From Zoroaster sp. YZ-2022 (Eukaryota; Echinodermata; Asteroidea; Forcipulatida; Zoroasteridae): a stretch of 64,000 bases of DNA. Positions within the stretch are counted from its first letter, which is position 1; the number at the start of each line of letters is the position of its first letter. Under the pieces are notes generated by a model that ran no database searches, had not been told where the DNA came from, and worked only from the letters and a program-made list of their open reading frames with translations. Position numbers and translations under genes: made by a program. Location: the NCBI GenBank assembly GCA_029582265.1, contig CM055819.1, forward strand, positions 41,034,761 through 41,098,760, read 5' to 3'. Below, one piece after another: positions 34,401 through 47,372 of the stretch.

Positions 34401-36110
34401 ATTCCATGCCCTGTCGATTGTGATGGCAGTGACCCTTGTGGGCCACTCCACCCATGCCCTGTCGATTGTGATGGATGAAACCCAAATTCCTGTCGATTTG
34501 TGATGGCAGTGACCTCAGGGCCACTCCAATTCCATGCCCTGTCGATTGTGATGGAACTGACCTTTGTGGGCCACTCCACCCATGCAGATTGTGATGACCT
34601 TTATGAGCCACTCCAACCATGCCCTGTCGATTGTGATGGCAGTGACCCTTATGAGCCACCCAATTCCATGCCCTGTCGATTGTGATGGCAGTGACCCTCA
34701 GGGCCACTCCAATTCTATCGATTGTGATGGCAGCACTTTATGAGCCACCCAATTCCATGTCGATTGTGATGGCAGTGACCTTTGTGCGCCACTCCAATTC
34801 CATGCCCTGTCGATTGTGATGGCAGTGACCCTTTATGAGCCACCCACCCATGCCCTGTCGATTGTGATGGCAGTGACCCTTGTGAGCCACTCCAATTCTA
34901 TGCTGCATCGATTGTGATGGCAGTGACCCTTTATGAGCCACCCAATTCCATGCCCTGTCGATTGTGATGGCAGTGACCCTTATGGGCCACCCAATTCTAT
35001 GCCCTGTCGATTGTGATGGCAGACCCTTTATGGGCCACTCCAATTCCATGCCTGTCGATTGTGATGGCAGGACCCTTTGAGCCACTCCACCCCATGCCCT
35101 CGATTGTGATGGCAGTGACCCTTTGTGCGCCACTCCAATTCCATGCCCTGTCGATTGTGATGGCAGTGACCCAGGGCCACTCCAATTCCATGCCCTGTCG
35201 ATTTTGTTGGCAGTGACCCTTTGAGCCACCCAATTCCATGCCCTGTCGATTGTGATGGCAGTGACCCTTTATGGGCCACTCCAACCCATGCCCTGTCGAT
35301 TGTGATGGCAGTGACCCTGTGGGCCACCCATTCCATGCCCTGTCGATTGTGATGGCCTTATGCCACCCAATTCCATGCCCTGTCGATTGTGATGGCAGTG
35401 ACCCTTTATGACCTGTCGATTGTGATGGCAGGACCCTTTGAGCCACTCCAATTCCATGCCCTGTCGATTGTGATGGCAGTGACCCATTCAGTGACCCTTA
35501 TGAGCCACCCAATTCCATGCTCCTGTCGATTGTGATGGCAGTGACCCTTGTGCGCCACCAATTCTATGCCGTATCGATTGTGATGGCAGTGACCCTTTAT
35601 GAGCCACTCCAATTCCATGCCCTGTCGATTGTGATGGCAGTGACCCTTTGTGGGCCACTCCAATTCCCTGCCCCTGTCGATTGTGATGGCAGTGACCCTT
35701 TGTAGGCCACTCCCAATTCCATGCCCTGTCGATTGTGATGGCAGTGACCCTTTTGTGGCCACTCCAATTCTATGCCGTATCGATTGTGATGGTAGTGACC
35801 CTTTATGGGCCACCCAATTCCATGCCCTGTCGATTGTGATGGCAGTGACCCTTATGGGCCACTCCAATCTATGCCCTGTCGATTGTGATGGCAGTGACCC
35901 TTTGTGGGCCACCCAATTCCATGCCCTGTCGATTGTGATGGCAGTGACCCTTTGTGGGCTACTCCACCCCATGCCCTGTCGATTGTGATGGCAGTGACCT
36001 TTTATGGGCCACTCCACCCATGCCCTGTCGATTGTGATGGCAGTGACCCTTGTGGGCCACCCAATTCCATGCCCTGTCGATTGTGATGGATGGCACCCTT
36101 TGTGTGCCAC
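28481..36110. repeat. Array block 2: class A riddled with small indels
   Basis: Same unit, but with frequent short deletions and insertions: CCACCCAATTCC and CCACTCCACCCATG in place of CCACTCCAATTCC, units cut by 5-30 bp, and runs such as CCCTTGTG. Exact-length stretches (29530-29800, 30770-31680) are interspersed. Base substitutions are not obviously higher than in the flanking blocks. Confidence 0.85.
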
Positions 36111-37960
36111 TCCAATTCCATGCCCTGTCGATTGTGATGGCAGTGACCCTTTGTGGGCCACTCCAATTCCATGCCCTGTCGATTGTGATGGCAGTGACCC
36201 TTTGTGGGCCACTCCAATTCTATGCCGTATCGATTGTGATGGCAGTGACCCTTTATGAGCCACTCCAATTCCATGCCCTGTCGATTGTGATGGCAGTGAC
36301 CCTTTGTGGGCCACTCCAATTCCATGCCCTGTCGATTGTGATGGCAGTGACCCTTTGTGGGCCACTCCAATTCCATGCCCTGTCGATTGTGATGGCAGTG
36401 ACCCTTTGTGGGCCACTCCAATTCCATGCCCTGTCGATTGTGATGGCAGTGACCCTTTGTGGGCCACTCCAATTCCATGCCCTGTCGATTGTGATGGCAG
36501 TGACCCTTTGTGGGCCACTCCAATTCCATGCCCTGTCGATTGTGATGGCAGTGACCCTTTCTGGGCCACTCCAATTCCATGCCCTGTCGATTGTGATGGC
36601 AGTGACCCTTTGTGGGCCACTCCAATTCCATGCCCTGTCGATTGTGATGGCAGTGACCCTTTGTGGGCCACTCCAATTCCATGCCCTGTCGATTGTGATG
36701 GCAGTGACCCTTTGTGGGCCACTCCAATTCCATGCCCTGTCGATTGTGATGGCAGTGACCCTTTGTGGGCCACTCCAATTCCATGCCCTGTCGATTGTGA
36801 TGGCAGTGACCCTTTGTGGGCCACTCCAATTCCATGCCCTGTCGATTGTGATGGCAGTGACCCTTTGTGGGCCACTCCAATTCCATGCCCTGTCGATTGT
36901 GATGGCAGTGACCCTTTGTGAGCCACTCCAATTCCATGCCCTGTCGATTGTGATGGCAGTGACCCTTTGTGCGCCACTCCAATTCTATGCCGTATCGATT
37001 GTGATGGCAGTGACCCTTTATGAGCCACTCCAATTCCATGCCCTGTCGATTGTGATGGCAGTGACCCTTTGTGCGCCACTCCAATTCTATGCCGTATCGA
37101 TTGTGATGGCAGTGACCCTTTATGAGCCACTCCAATTCCATGCCCTGTCGATTGTGATGGCAGTGACCCTTTGTGGGCCACTCCAATTCCATGCCCTGTC
37201 GATTGTGATGGCAGTGACCCTTTATGGGCCACTCCAATTCCATGCCCTGTCGATTGTGATGGCAGTGACCCTTGGGGCCACCAATTCCATGCCCTGTCGA
37301 TTGTGAGCGGTGACCCTTTATGGGCCACTCCAATTCCATGCCCTGTCGATTGTGATGGCAGTGACCCTTTATGGGCCACTCCAATTCCATGCCCTGTCGA
37401 TTGTGATGGCAGTGACCCTTTGTGGGCCACTCCAATTCCATGCCCTGTCGATTGTGATGGCAGTGACCCTTTGTGGGCCACTCCAATTCCATGCCCTGTC
37501 GATTGTGATGGCAGTGACCCTTTGTGGGCCACTCCAATTCCATGCCCTGTCGATTGTGATGGCAGTGACCCTTTGTGGGCCACTCCAATTCCATGCCCTG
37601 TCGATTGTGATGGCAGTGACCCTTTCTGGGCCACTCCAATTCCATGCCCTGTCGATTGTGATGGCAGTGACCCTTTGTGGGCCACTCCAATTCCATGCCC
37701 TGTCGATTGTGATGGCAGTGACCCTTTGTGGGCCACTCCAATTCCATGCCCTGTCGATTGTGATGGCAGTGACCCTTTGTGGGCCACTCCAATTCTATGC
37801 CGTATCGATTGTGATGGCAGTGACCCTTTATGGGCCACTCCAATTCCATGCCCTGTCGATTGTGATGGCAGTGACCCTTTGTGTGCCACTCCAATTCCAT
37901 GCCCTATCGATTGTGATGGCAGTGACCCTTTATGGGTCACTCCGATTCTATGCCCTGTCG
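36111..37960. repeat. Array block 3: class A, clean, homogenised
   Basis: About 36 units of 51 bp. Up to a dozen consecutive copies (36300-36920) differ only at the TTGTGGG/TTCTGGG position, which suggests recent homogenisation. One short disturbed unit lies at 37270-37315. Confidence 0.92.
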
Positions 37961-38500
37961 ATTGTGACAACAATGTCCCTTTAAGTGCCACTCCGATTCC
38001 ATGCCCTGTCAATTGTGACAACAGTGTCCCTTTAAATGCCACTCTGATTCCATGCCCTGTCGATTGTGACGACAGTGTCTCTAAAAGAGCCACTCCGATT
38101 CCATGTCCTGTTGATTGTGACGACATACAGTATCCCTTTAAGTGCCACTGCGACTCCATGCCCTGTTGATTGTGACAACAGTGTCCCTTTAAGTGCCACT
38201 CCAATATCATTCCCTGTTTATTTTGACAATAATGTTCCTTTAAGTGCCACTCCTATTCCATTCCCTGTTTATTTTGACAATAATATCCCTTTAAGTGCCA
38301 CTCCGATTCCACGCCCTGTCGATTGTGACGACAGTGTCCCTTTAAGGGCCACTCCAATTCCATGCCCTGTCGATTGTGACGACAGTGTCCCTTTAAGGGC
38401 CACTCCGATTCCATGCCCTGTCGATTGTTACGACAGTGTCTCTTTAATTAGTGCCACTCCAATTCCATGCCCTGTCGATTGTGATGATAGAGTATCTTTA
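37961..38500. repeat. Array block 4: ancestral/transitional units
   Basis: About ten heterogeneous units with GATTGTGACGACAGTGTC, CCTTTAAGTGCC and CTCCGATTCCATGCCCTGTC. They mix class A and class B features and are the closest to the MITE terminus. They also retain the CpG sites that A and B have lost in different places. Confidence 0.88.
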
Positions 38501-40053
38501 AGTGCCACTCCGATTCCATTCCCTGTCTATTTTGACAATAATGTCCCTTTAAGTGCCACTCCGATTCCATTCTCTGTTTATTTTGATGATAATGTCCCTT
38601 TAAGTGCCACTCCGATTCCATTCCCTGTTTATTTTGACAATAATGTCTCTTTAAGTGCCACTCCGATTCCATTCCTTGTTTATTTTGACAATGATGTCCC
38701 TCTAAGTGCCACTTCGATTCCATGCCCTGCTTATTTTGATGATAATGTCCCTTTAAGTGTCACTCCGATTCTATTCCCTTTTTATTTTAAAAATAATGTC
38801 CCTTTAAGTGTCACTCCAATTCCATTCCCTGTTTATTTTGATGATGATGTCCCTTTAAGTGCCACTCCGATTCCATTCCTTGTTTATTTTGATGATGATG
38901 TCTCTTTAAGTGCCACTCCGATTCCATTCCCTGTCTATTTTGATGATGATGTCCCTTTAAGTGCCACTCCGATTCCATGCCCTGTCTATTTTGATGATGA
39001 TGTCCCTTTAAGTGCCACTCCGATTCCATTCCTTGTTTATTTTGATGATGATGTCCCTTTAAGTGTCACTCCGATTCTATGCCCTGTCTATTTTGACAAT
39101 AATGTCTCTTTAAGTGCCACTCCGATTCCATTTCCTATTTATTTTGATGATGATGTCTCTTTAAGTGCCACTCCGATTCCATTCCCTGTCTATTTTGATG
39201 ATGATGTCCCTTTAAGTGCCACTCCGATTCCATTCCTTGTTTATTTTGATGATGATGTCCCTTTAAGTGCCACTCCGATTCCATGCCCTGTCTATTTTAA
39301 TGATAATGTCCCTTTAAGTGCCACTCCGATTCCATTCCCTGTCTATTTTGATGATGATGTCCCTTTAAGTGCCACTCCGATTCCATTCCTTGTTTATTTT
39401 GATGATGATGTCTCTTTAAGTGCCACTCCGATTCCATTCCCTGTCTATTTTGATGATGATGTCCCTTTAAGTGCCACTCCGATTCCATTCCTTGTTTATT
39501 TTGATGATGATGTCCCTTTAAGTGCCACTCCGATTCCATTCCTTGTTTATTTTGATGATGATGTCTCTTTAAGTGCCACTCCGATTCCATTCCTTGTTTA
39601 TTTTGATGATGATGTCCCTTTAAGTGTCACTCCGATTCTATGCCCTGTCTATTTTGACAATAATGTCTCTTTAAGTGCCACTCCGATTCCATTTCCTGTT
39701 TATTTTGATGATGATGTCCCTTTAAGTGCCACTCCGATTCCATGCCCTGTTTATTTTGACAATAATGTCCCTTTAAGTGCCACTCCGATTCCATTCCTTG
39801 TTTATTTTGACAATGATGTCCCTCTAAGTGCCACTTCGATTCCATGCCCTGATTATTTTTATGATAATGTCCCTTTAAGTGTCACTCCGATTCTATTCCC
39901 TTTTTATTTTAAAAATAATGTCCCTTTAAGTGCCACTCCGATTCCATTCCTTGTTTATTTTGACAATGATGTCCCTCTAAGTGCCACTTCGATTCCATGC
40001 CCTGCTTATTTTGATGATAATGTCCCTTTAAGTGTCACTCCGATTCTATTCCC

Positions 40054-40563
40054 TTTTTATTTTAAAAATAATGTCCGTTTAAGTGCCACTCCGATTCCAT
40101 TCCTTGTTTATTTTGATGATGATGTCCTTTTAAGTGTCACTGCGATTCCATGCCCTGTCTATTTTGACAATAATATCCCTTTAAGTGTCACTCCGATTCC
40201 ATGCCCTGTCTATTTTGACAATAATATCCCTTTAAGTGCCACTTCGATTCCATGCCCTGCTTATTTTGATGATAATGTCCCTTTAAGTGTCACTCCGATT
40301 CTATTCCCTTTTTATTTTAAAAATAATGTCCGTTTAAGTGCCACTCCGATTCCATTCCTTGTTTATTTTGATGATGATGTCCTTTTAAGTGTCACTGCGA
40401 TTCCATGCCCTGTCTATTTTGACAATAATATCCCTTTAAGTGTCACTCCGATTCCATGCCCTGTCTATTTTGACAATAATATCCCTTTAAGTGCCACTCC
40501 AATTCCATTCCCTGTTTATTTTGATGATGATGTCCCTTTAAGTGCCACTCCGATTCCATTCCT
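40054..40563. repeat. Higher-order repeat: 255-bp (5 x 51) duplicated block
   Basis: The sequence beginning AAAAATAATGTCCGTTTAAG at about 40064 recurs at about 40319 with the same series of five variant units: TGTCCTTTTAAG, TGCGATTCC, two ATATCCC units, then the TTCGATTCC unit in the first block. Confidence 0.85.
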
Positions 40564-43500
40564 TGTTTATTTTGATGATGATGTCCTTTTAAGTGTCACT
40601 CCGATTCCATGCCCTGTCTATTTTGACAATAATATCCCTTTAAGTGCCACTCCGATTCTATTCCCTGTCTATTTTGATGATGGTGTCTCTTTAAGTGCCA
40701 CTCCGATTCCATTCCCTGTTTATTTTGACAATTATATAATGTCCCTTTAAATGCCACTCCGATTCCATTCCCTGTTTATTTTGATGATGATGTCCTTTTA
40801 AGTGCCACTCCGATTCCATGCCCTGTTTATTTTGACGATGATGTCTCTTTAAGTGCCACTCCGATTCCATTCCCTGTCTATTTTGATGATGATGTTCCTT
40901 TAAGTGCCACTCCGATTCCATTTCCTGTTTATTTTGATAATGATGTTCCTTTAAGTGCCACTCCGATTCCATTTCCTGTTTATTTTGATAATGATGTTCC
41001 TTTAAGTGCCACTCCGATTCCATGCCCTGTTTATTTTGATAATGATGTTCCTTTAAGTGCCACTCTGATTCCATTTCCTGTTTATTTGATGATGATGTCC
41101 TTTTAAGTGCCACTCCGATTCCATGCCCTGTTTATTTTGACGATGATGTCTCTTTAAGTGCCACTCTATTCTATGCCCTGTCTATTTTGATGATGATGTC
41201 CCTTTAAGTGCCACTCCGATTCCATTTCCTGTTTATTTTGATGATGATGTCCTTTTAAGTGCCACTCCGATTCCATGCCCTGTTTATTTTGACAATAATG
41301 TCCCTTTAAGTGCCACTCCGATTCCATTCCCTGTTTATTTTGATGATGATGTCCCTTAAGTGCCACTCTGATTCCATGCCCTGTTTATTTTGATGATAAT
41401 GTCCATTTAAGTGCCACTCCGATTCCATTCCTTGTTTATTTTGACAATGATATCCCTCTAAGTGCCACTTCGATTCCATGCCCTGTCTATTTTGACGATG
41501 ATGTCTCTTTAAGTGCCACTCTCATTCTATTCCCTGTCTATTTTGATGATGATGTCCCTTTAAGTGCCACTCCGATTCCATTCCCTGTCTATTTTGACAA
41601 TAATGTCTCTTTAAGTGCCTCGATTCCATTCCTTGTTTATTTTGATGATGATGTCTCTTTAAGTGCCACCTGATTCCATTCCCTGTCTATTTTGATGATG
41701 ATGTCCTTTAAGTGCCACTCGATTCTATTCCCGGTTTATTTTGACAATAATGTCTCTTTAAGTGCCACTCCGATTCCATGCCCTGTTTATTTTGATGATA
41801 ATGTCCTTTTAAGTGCCACTCCGATTCCATTCCTTGTTTATTTTGATGATGATGTCTCTTTAAGTGCCACTCCGATTCCATTCCCTGTCTATTTTGATGA
41901 TGATGTCCCTTTAAGTGCCACTCCGATTCTATTCCCTGTTTATTTTGACAATAATGTCTCTTTAAGTGCCACTCCGATTCCATTCCCTGTTTATTTTGAT
42001 GATGATGTCCCTTAAGTGCCACTCTGATTCCATGCCCTGTTTATTTTGATGATAATGTCCCTTTAAGTGTCACTCCGATTCTATTCCCTTTTTATTTTAA
42101 AAATAATATCCCTTTAAGTGCCACTCCGATTCCATTCCTTGTTTATTTTGATGATGATGTCCTTTTAAGTGTCACTCCGATTCCATGCCCTGTCTATTTT
42201 GACAATAATATCCCTTTAAGTGCCACTCCAATTCCATTCCCTGTTTATTTTGATGATGATGTCCCTTTAAGTGCCACTCCGATTCTATTCCCTGTCTATT
42301 TTGATGATGATGTCTCTTTAAGTACCACTCCGATTCCATTCCCTGTTTATTTTGACAATTATATAATGTCCCTTTAAATGCCACTCCGATTCCATTTCCT
42401 GTTTATTTTGACAATAATGTCCCTTTAAGTGCCACTCCGATTCTATGCCCTGTCTATTTTGATGATGATGTCCCTTTAAGTGCCACTCCGATTCCATTCC
42501 CTGTCTATTTTGATGATGATGTCCGTTTAAGTGCCACTCCGATTCTATTCCCTGTTTATTTTGACAATAATGTCTCTTTAAGTGCCACTCCGATTCCATG
42601 CCCTGTTTATTTTGATGATAATGTCCTTTTAAGTGCTACTCCGATTCCATGCCCTGTTTATTTTGATGATAATGTCCTTTTAAGTGCCACTCCGATTCCA
42701 TGCCCTGTCTATTTTGATGATGATGTCCCTTTAAGTGCCACTCCGATTCCATTCCCTTTTTATTTTAAAAATAATGTCCGTTTAAGTGCCACTCCGATTC
42801 CATTCCTTGTTTATTTTGATGATGATGTCCTTTTAAGTGTCACTGCGATTCCATGCCCTGTCTATTTTGACAATAATATCCCTTTAAGTGCCACTCCAAT
42901 TCCATTCCCTGTTTATTTTGATGATGATGTCCCTTTAAGTGCCACTCCGATTCCATTCCTTGTTTATTTTGATGATGATGTCCTTTTAAGTGTCACTCCG
43001 ATTCCATGCCCTGTCTATTTTGACAATAATATCCCTTTAAGTGCCACTCCGATTCTATTCCCTGTCTATTTTGATGATGGTGTCTCTTTAAGTGCCACTC
43101 CGATTCCATTCCCTGTTTATTTTGACAATTATATAATGTCCCTTTAAATGCCACTCCGATTCCATTCCCTGTTTATTTTGATGATGATGTCCTTTTAAGT
43201 GCCACTCCGATTCCATGCCCTGTTTATTTTGACGATGATGTCTCTTTAAGTGCCACTCCGATTCCATTCCCTGTCTATTTTGATGATGATGTTCCTTTAA
43301 GTGCCACTCCGATTCCATTTCCTGTTTATTTTGATGATGATGTCCCTTTAAGTGCCACTCCGATTCCATTTCCTGTTTATTTTGATGATAATGTCCCTTT
43401 AAGTGCCACTCCGATTCTATGCCCTGTCTATTTTGATAATGATGTTTCTTTAAGTGCCACTCCGATTCCATTTCCTGTTTATTTTGATGATGATGTCCTT

Positions 43501-45110
43501 TTAAGTGCCACTCCGATTCCATGCCCTGTTTATTTTGACGATGATGTCTCTTTAAGTGCCACTCTGATTCTATGCCCTGTCTATTTTGATGATGATGTCC
43601 CTTTAAGTGCCACTCCGATTCCATTTCCTGTTTATTTTGATGATGATGTCCTTTTAAGTGCCACTCCGATTCCATGCCCTGTTTATTTTGACAATAATGT
43701 CCCTTTAAGTGCCACTCCGATTCCATTCCCTGTTTATTTTGATGATGATGTCCCTTAAGTGCCACTCTGATTCCATGCCCTGTTTATTTTGATGATAATG
43801 TCCATTTAAGTGCCACTCCGATTCCATTCCTTGTTTATTTTGACAATGATATCCCTCTAAGTGCCACTTCGATTCCATGCCCTGTCTATTTTGACGATGA
43901 TGACTCTTTAAGTGCCACTCTCATTCTATTCCCTGTCTATTTTGATGATGATGTCCCTTTAAGTGCCACTCCGATTCCATTCCCTGTCTATTTTGACAAT
44001 AATGTCTCTTTAAGTGCCACTCCGATTCCATTCCTTGTTTATTTTGATGATGATGTCTCTTTAAGTGCCACTCCGATTCCATTCCCTGTCTATTTTGATG
44101 ATGATGTCCCTTTAAGTGCCACTCCGATTCTATTCCCGGTTTATTTTGACAATAATGTCTCTTTAAGTGCCACTCCGATTCCATGCCCTGTTTATTTTGA
44201 TGATAATGTCCTTTTAAGTGCCACTCCGATTCCATTCCTTGTTTATTTTGATGATGATGTCTCTTTAAGTGCCACTCCGATTCCATTCCCTGTCTATTTT
44301 GATGATGATGTCCCTTTAAGTGCCACTCCGATTCTATTCCCTGTTTATTTTGACAATAATGTCTCTTTAAGTGCCACTCCGATTCCATTCCCTGTTTATT
44401 TTGATGATGATGTCCCTTAAGTGCCACTCTGATTCCATGCCCTGTTTATTTTGATGATAATGTCCCTTTAAGTGTCACTCCGATTCTATTCCCTTTTTAT
44501 TTTAAAAATAATGTCCCTTTAAGTGCCACTCCGGTTCCATTCCTTGTTTATTTTGATGATGATGTCCTTTTAAGTGTCACTCCGATTCCATGCCCTGTCT
44601 ATTTTGACAATAATATCCCTTTAAGTGCCACTCCAATTCCATTCCCTGTTTATTTTGATGATGATGTCCCTTTAAGTGCCACTCCGATTCTATTCCCTGT
44701 CTATTTTGATGATGATGTCTCTTTAAGTACCACTCCGATTCCATTCCCTGTTTATTTTGACAATTATATAATGTCCCTTTAAATGCCACTCCGATTCCAT
44801 TTCCTGTTTATTTTGACAATAATGTCCCTTTAAGTGCCACTCCGATTCTATGCCCTGTCTATTTTGATGATGATGTCCCTTTAAGTGCCACTCCGATTCC
44901 ATTCCCTGTCTATTTTGATGATGATGTCCGTTTAAGTGCCACTCCGATTCTATTCCCTGTTTATTTTGACAATAATGTCTCTTTAAGTGCCACTCCGATT
45001 CCATGCCCTGTTTATTTTGATGATAATGTCCTTTTAAGTGCTACTCCGATTCCATGCCCTGTTTATTTTGATGATAATGTCCTTTTAAGTGCCACTCCGA
45101 TTCCATGCCC
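40490..45110. repeat. ~2.4-kb tandem segmental duplication within the array
   Basis: The rare unit containing ACAATTATATAATGTCCCTT occurs at 40727 and 42354 in the first copy and at 43123 and 44759 in the second. The offsets are 2396 and 2405 bp. Intervening unit variants follow the same order. The offset changes because copy 1 has several small deletions (41085-41715, e.g. TTATTTGATGATG, GTGCCTCGATTCC) absent from copy 2. Confidence 0.88.
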
Positions 45111-47372
45111 TGTCTATTTTGATGATGATGTCCCTTTAAGTGCCACTCCGATTCCATTCCCTGTCTATTTTGATGATGATGTCCGTTTAAGTGCCACTCC
45201 GATTCTATTCCCTGTTTATTTTGACAATAATGTCTCTTTAAGTGCCACTCCGATTCCATGCCCTGTTTATTTTGATGATAATGTCCTTTTAAGTGCTACT
45301 CCGATTCCATGCCCTGTTTATTTTGATGATAATGTCCCTTTAAGTGTCACTCCGATTCCATGCCCTGTCTTTTTTGACAATAATGTCTCTTTAAGTGCTA
45401 CTCCGATTCCATGCCCTGTTTATTTTGATGATAATGTCCCTTTAAGTGCTACTCCGATTCCATGCCCTGTTTATTTTGATGATAATGTCCTTTTAAGTGC
45501 CACTCCGATTCCATGCCCTGTTTATTTTGATAATGATGTCCCTTTAAGTGCCACTCCGATTCCATTCCCTGTTTATTTTGACAATAATGTCTCTTTAAGT
45601 GCCACTCCGATTCCATTCCCTGTTTATTTTGATGATAATGTCCCTTTAAGTGTCACTCCGATTCCATGCCCTGTCTTTTTTGACAATAATGTCTCTTTAA
45701 GTGCTACTCCGATTCCATGCCCTGTTTATTTTGATGATAATATCCCTTTAAGTGCCACTCCGATTCCATTTCCTGTTTATTTTGATGATGTCTCTTTAAG
45801 TGCCACTCCGATTCCATTCCCTGTCTATTTTGATGATGATGTCCCTTTAAGTGCCACTCCGATTCCATTTCCTGTTTATTTTGATAATGATGTTCCTTTA
45901 AGTGCCACTCCGATTCCATTTCCTGTTTATTTTGATGATGATGTTCCTTTAAGTGCCACTCCGATTCCATTTCCTGTTTATTTTGATGATAATGTCCCTT
46001 TAAGTGCCACTCCGATTCCATTTCCTGTTTATTTTGATGATAATGTTCCTTTAAGTGCCACTCCGATTCCATTCCCTGTCTATTTTGATAATGATGTTCC
46101 TTTAAGTGCCACTCCGATTCCATTTCCTGTTTATTTTGATAATGATGTTCCTTTAAGTGCCACTCCGATTCCATTTCCTGTTTATTTTGATAATGATGTT
46201 CCTTTAAGTGCCACTCCGATTCCATTTCCTGTTTATTTTGATGATGATGTCTCTTTAAGTGCCACTCCGATTCCATTTCCTGTTTATTTTGATGATAATG
46301 TCCCTTTAAGTGCCACTCCGATTCCATTTCCTGTTTATTTTGATGATAATGTCTCTTTAAGTGCCACTCCGATTCCATTCCCTGTCTATTTTGATGATGA
46401 TGTTCCTTTAAGTGCCACTCCGATTCCATTTCCTGTTTATTTTGATGATAATGTCCCTTTAAGTGCCACTCCGATTCCATTCCCTGTTTATTTTGACAAT
46501 AATGTCTCTTTCAGTGCCACTCCGATTCCATTCCCTGTTTATTTTGATGATAATGTCCCTTTAAGTGTCACTCCGATTCCATGCCCTGTCTTTTTTGACA
46601 ATAATGTCTCTTTAAGTGCTACTCCGATTCCATGCCCTGTTTATTTTGATGATAATGTCCCTTTAAGTGCCACTCCGATTCCATTTCCTGTTTATTTTGA
46701 TGATAATGTCCCTTTAAGTGCCACTCCGATTCTATGCCCTGTTTATTTTGATGATAATGTCTCTTTAAGTGCCACTCCGATTCCATTCCCTGTTTATTTT
46801 GATGATAATGTCCCTTTAAGTGCCACTCCGATTCCATGCCCTGTCTATTTTGACGATAATTTCCCTTTAAGTGCCACTCCGATTCCATTCCCTGTTTATT
46901 TTGATGATAATGTCTATTTAAGTGCCACTCCGATTCCATTCCCTGTTTATTTTGATAATGATGTCTCTTTAAGTGCCACTCCGATTCCATTCCCTGTCTA
47001 TTTTGACAATAATGTCCCTTTAAGTGCCACTCCGATTCCATGCCTTGTCTATTTTGACAATAATGTCCCTTTAAGTGCCACTCCGATTCCATGCCTTGTT
47101 TATTTTGACGATAATTTCCCTTTAAGTGCCACTCCGATTCTATTCCCTGTTTATTTTGATGATAATATCCCTTTAAGTGCCACTCCGATTCCATTCCCTG
47201 TTTATTTTGACAATAATATCCCTTTAAGCGCCACTCCGATTCCATGCCCTGTCTATTTTGACGACAGTGTCCCTTTATGGGTTCCATGCGGTAGAAGTCT
47301 CAGTTTATCGCCAAACTCACAGTTGTCGGCAGCCATTGGAGGAAAACGGATAAATCTGAGGTTTAGAAATAC

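Larger units (their letters stand above)
26486..47279. repeat. Giant 51-bp minisatellite array, about 400 units
   Basis: A single continuous array of 20.8 kb. Class A unit (26486-37960): GTGATGGCAGTGACCCTTT, then RTGGGCCACTCCAATTCCAT, then GCCCTGTCGATT. Class B unit (38500-47279): TTTTGATGATGATGTCCC, then TTTAAGTGCCACTCCGATTC, then CATTCCCTGTCTA. Both are 51 bp. Intermediate units at 37961-38500 and the terminal units (47230-47279) carry GACGACAGTGTCCCTTTAAG, identical to the MITE M51 terminus. Because 51 is divisible by three, several frames stay open for hundreds of codons as 17-residue repeats; these are not considered genes. No promoter, splice or domain evidence of expression was seen. 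Confidence 0.97.
38501..47279. repeat. Array block 5: class B units
   Basis: About 172 units with TATTTTGATGATGATGTCCC / GACAATAATGTCTC / TTTAAAAATAATGTCC variants, arranged in higher-order patterns. One minus-strand codon series reads ESEWHLKGHHHQNKQGM; it is a by-product of the 51-bp period. Confidence 0.92.

Noticed and set aside
26187..38210. Giant ORFs of 600-930 codons on both strands in the 51-bp array
   Set aside because: They follow arithmetically from a 51-bp period; sense and antisense are equally open, there are no domains, and indels shift between frames.
38066..40750. 894-codon plus-strand ORF with SATPIPFPVYFDDDVPL repeats
   Set aside because: Same cause: pure satellite translation, starting and stopping where unit length is disturbed.
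26486..47279. Resemblance to a CRISPR array (regular short repeats)
   Set aside because: There are no distinct spacers; the whole unit repeats, and the context is eukaryotic.
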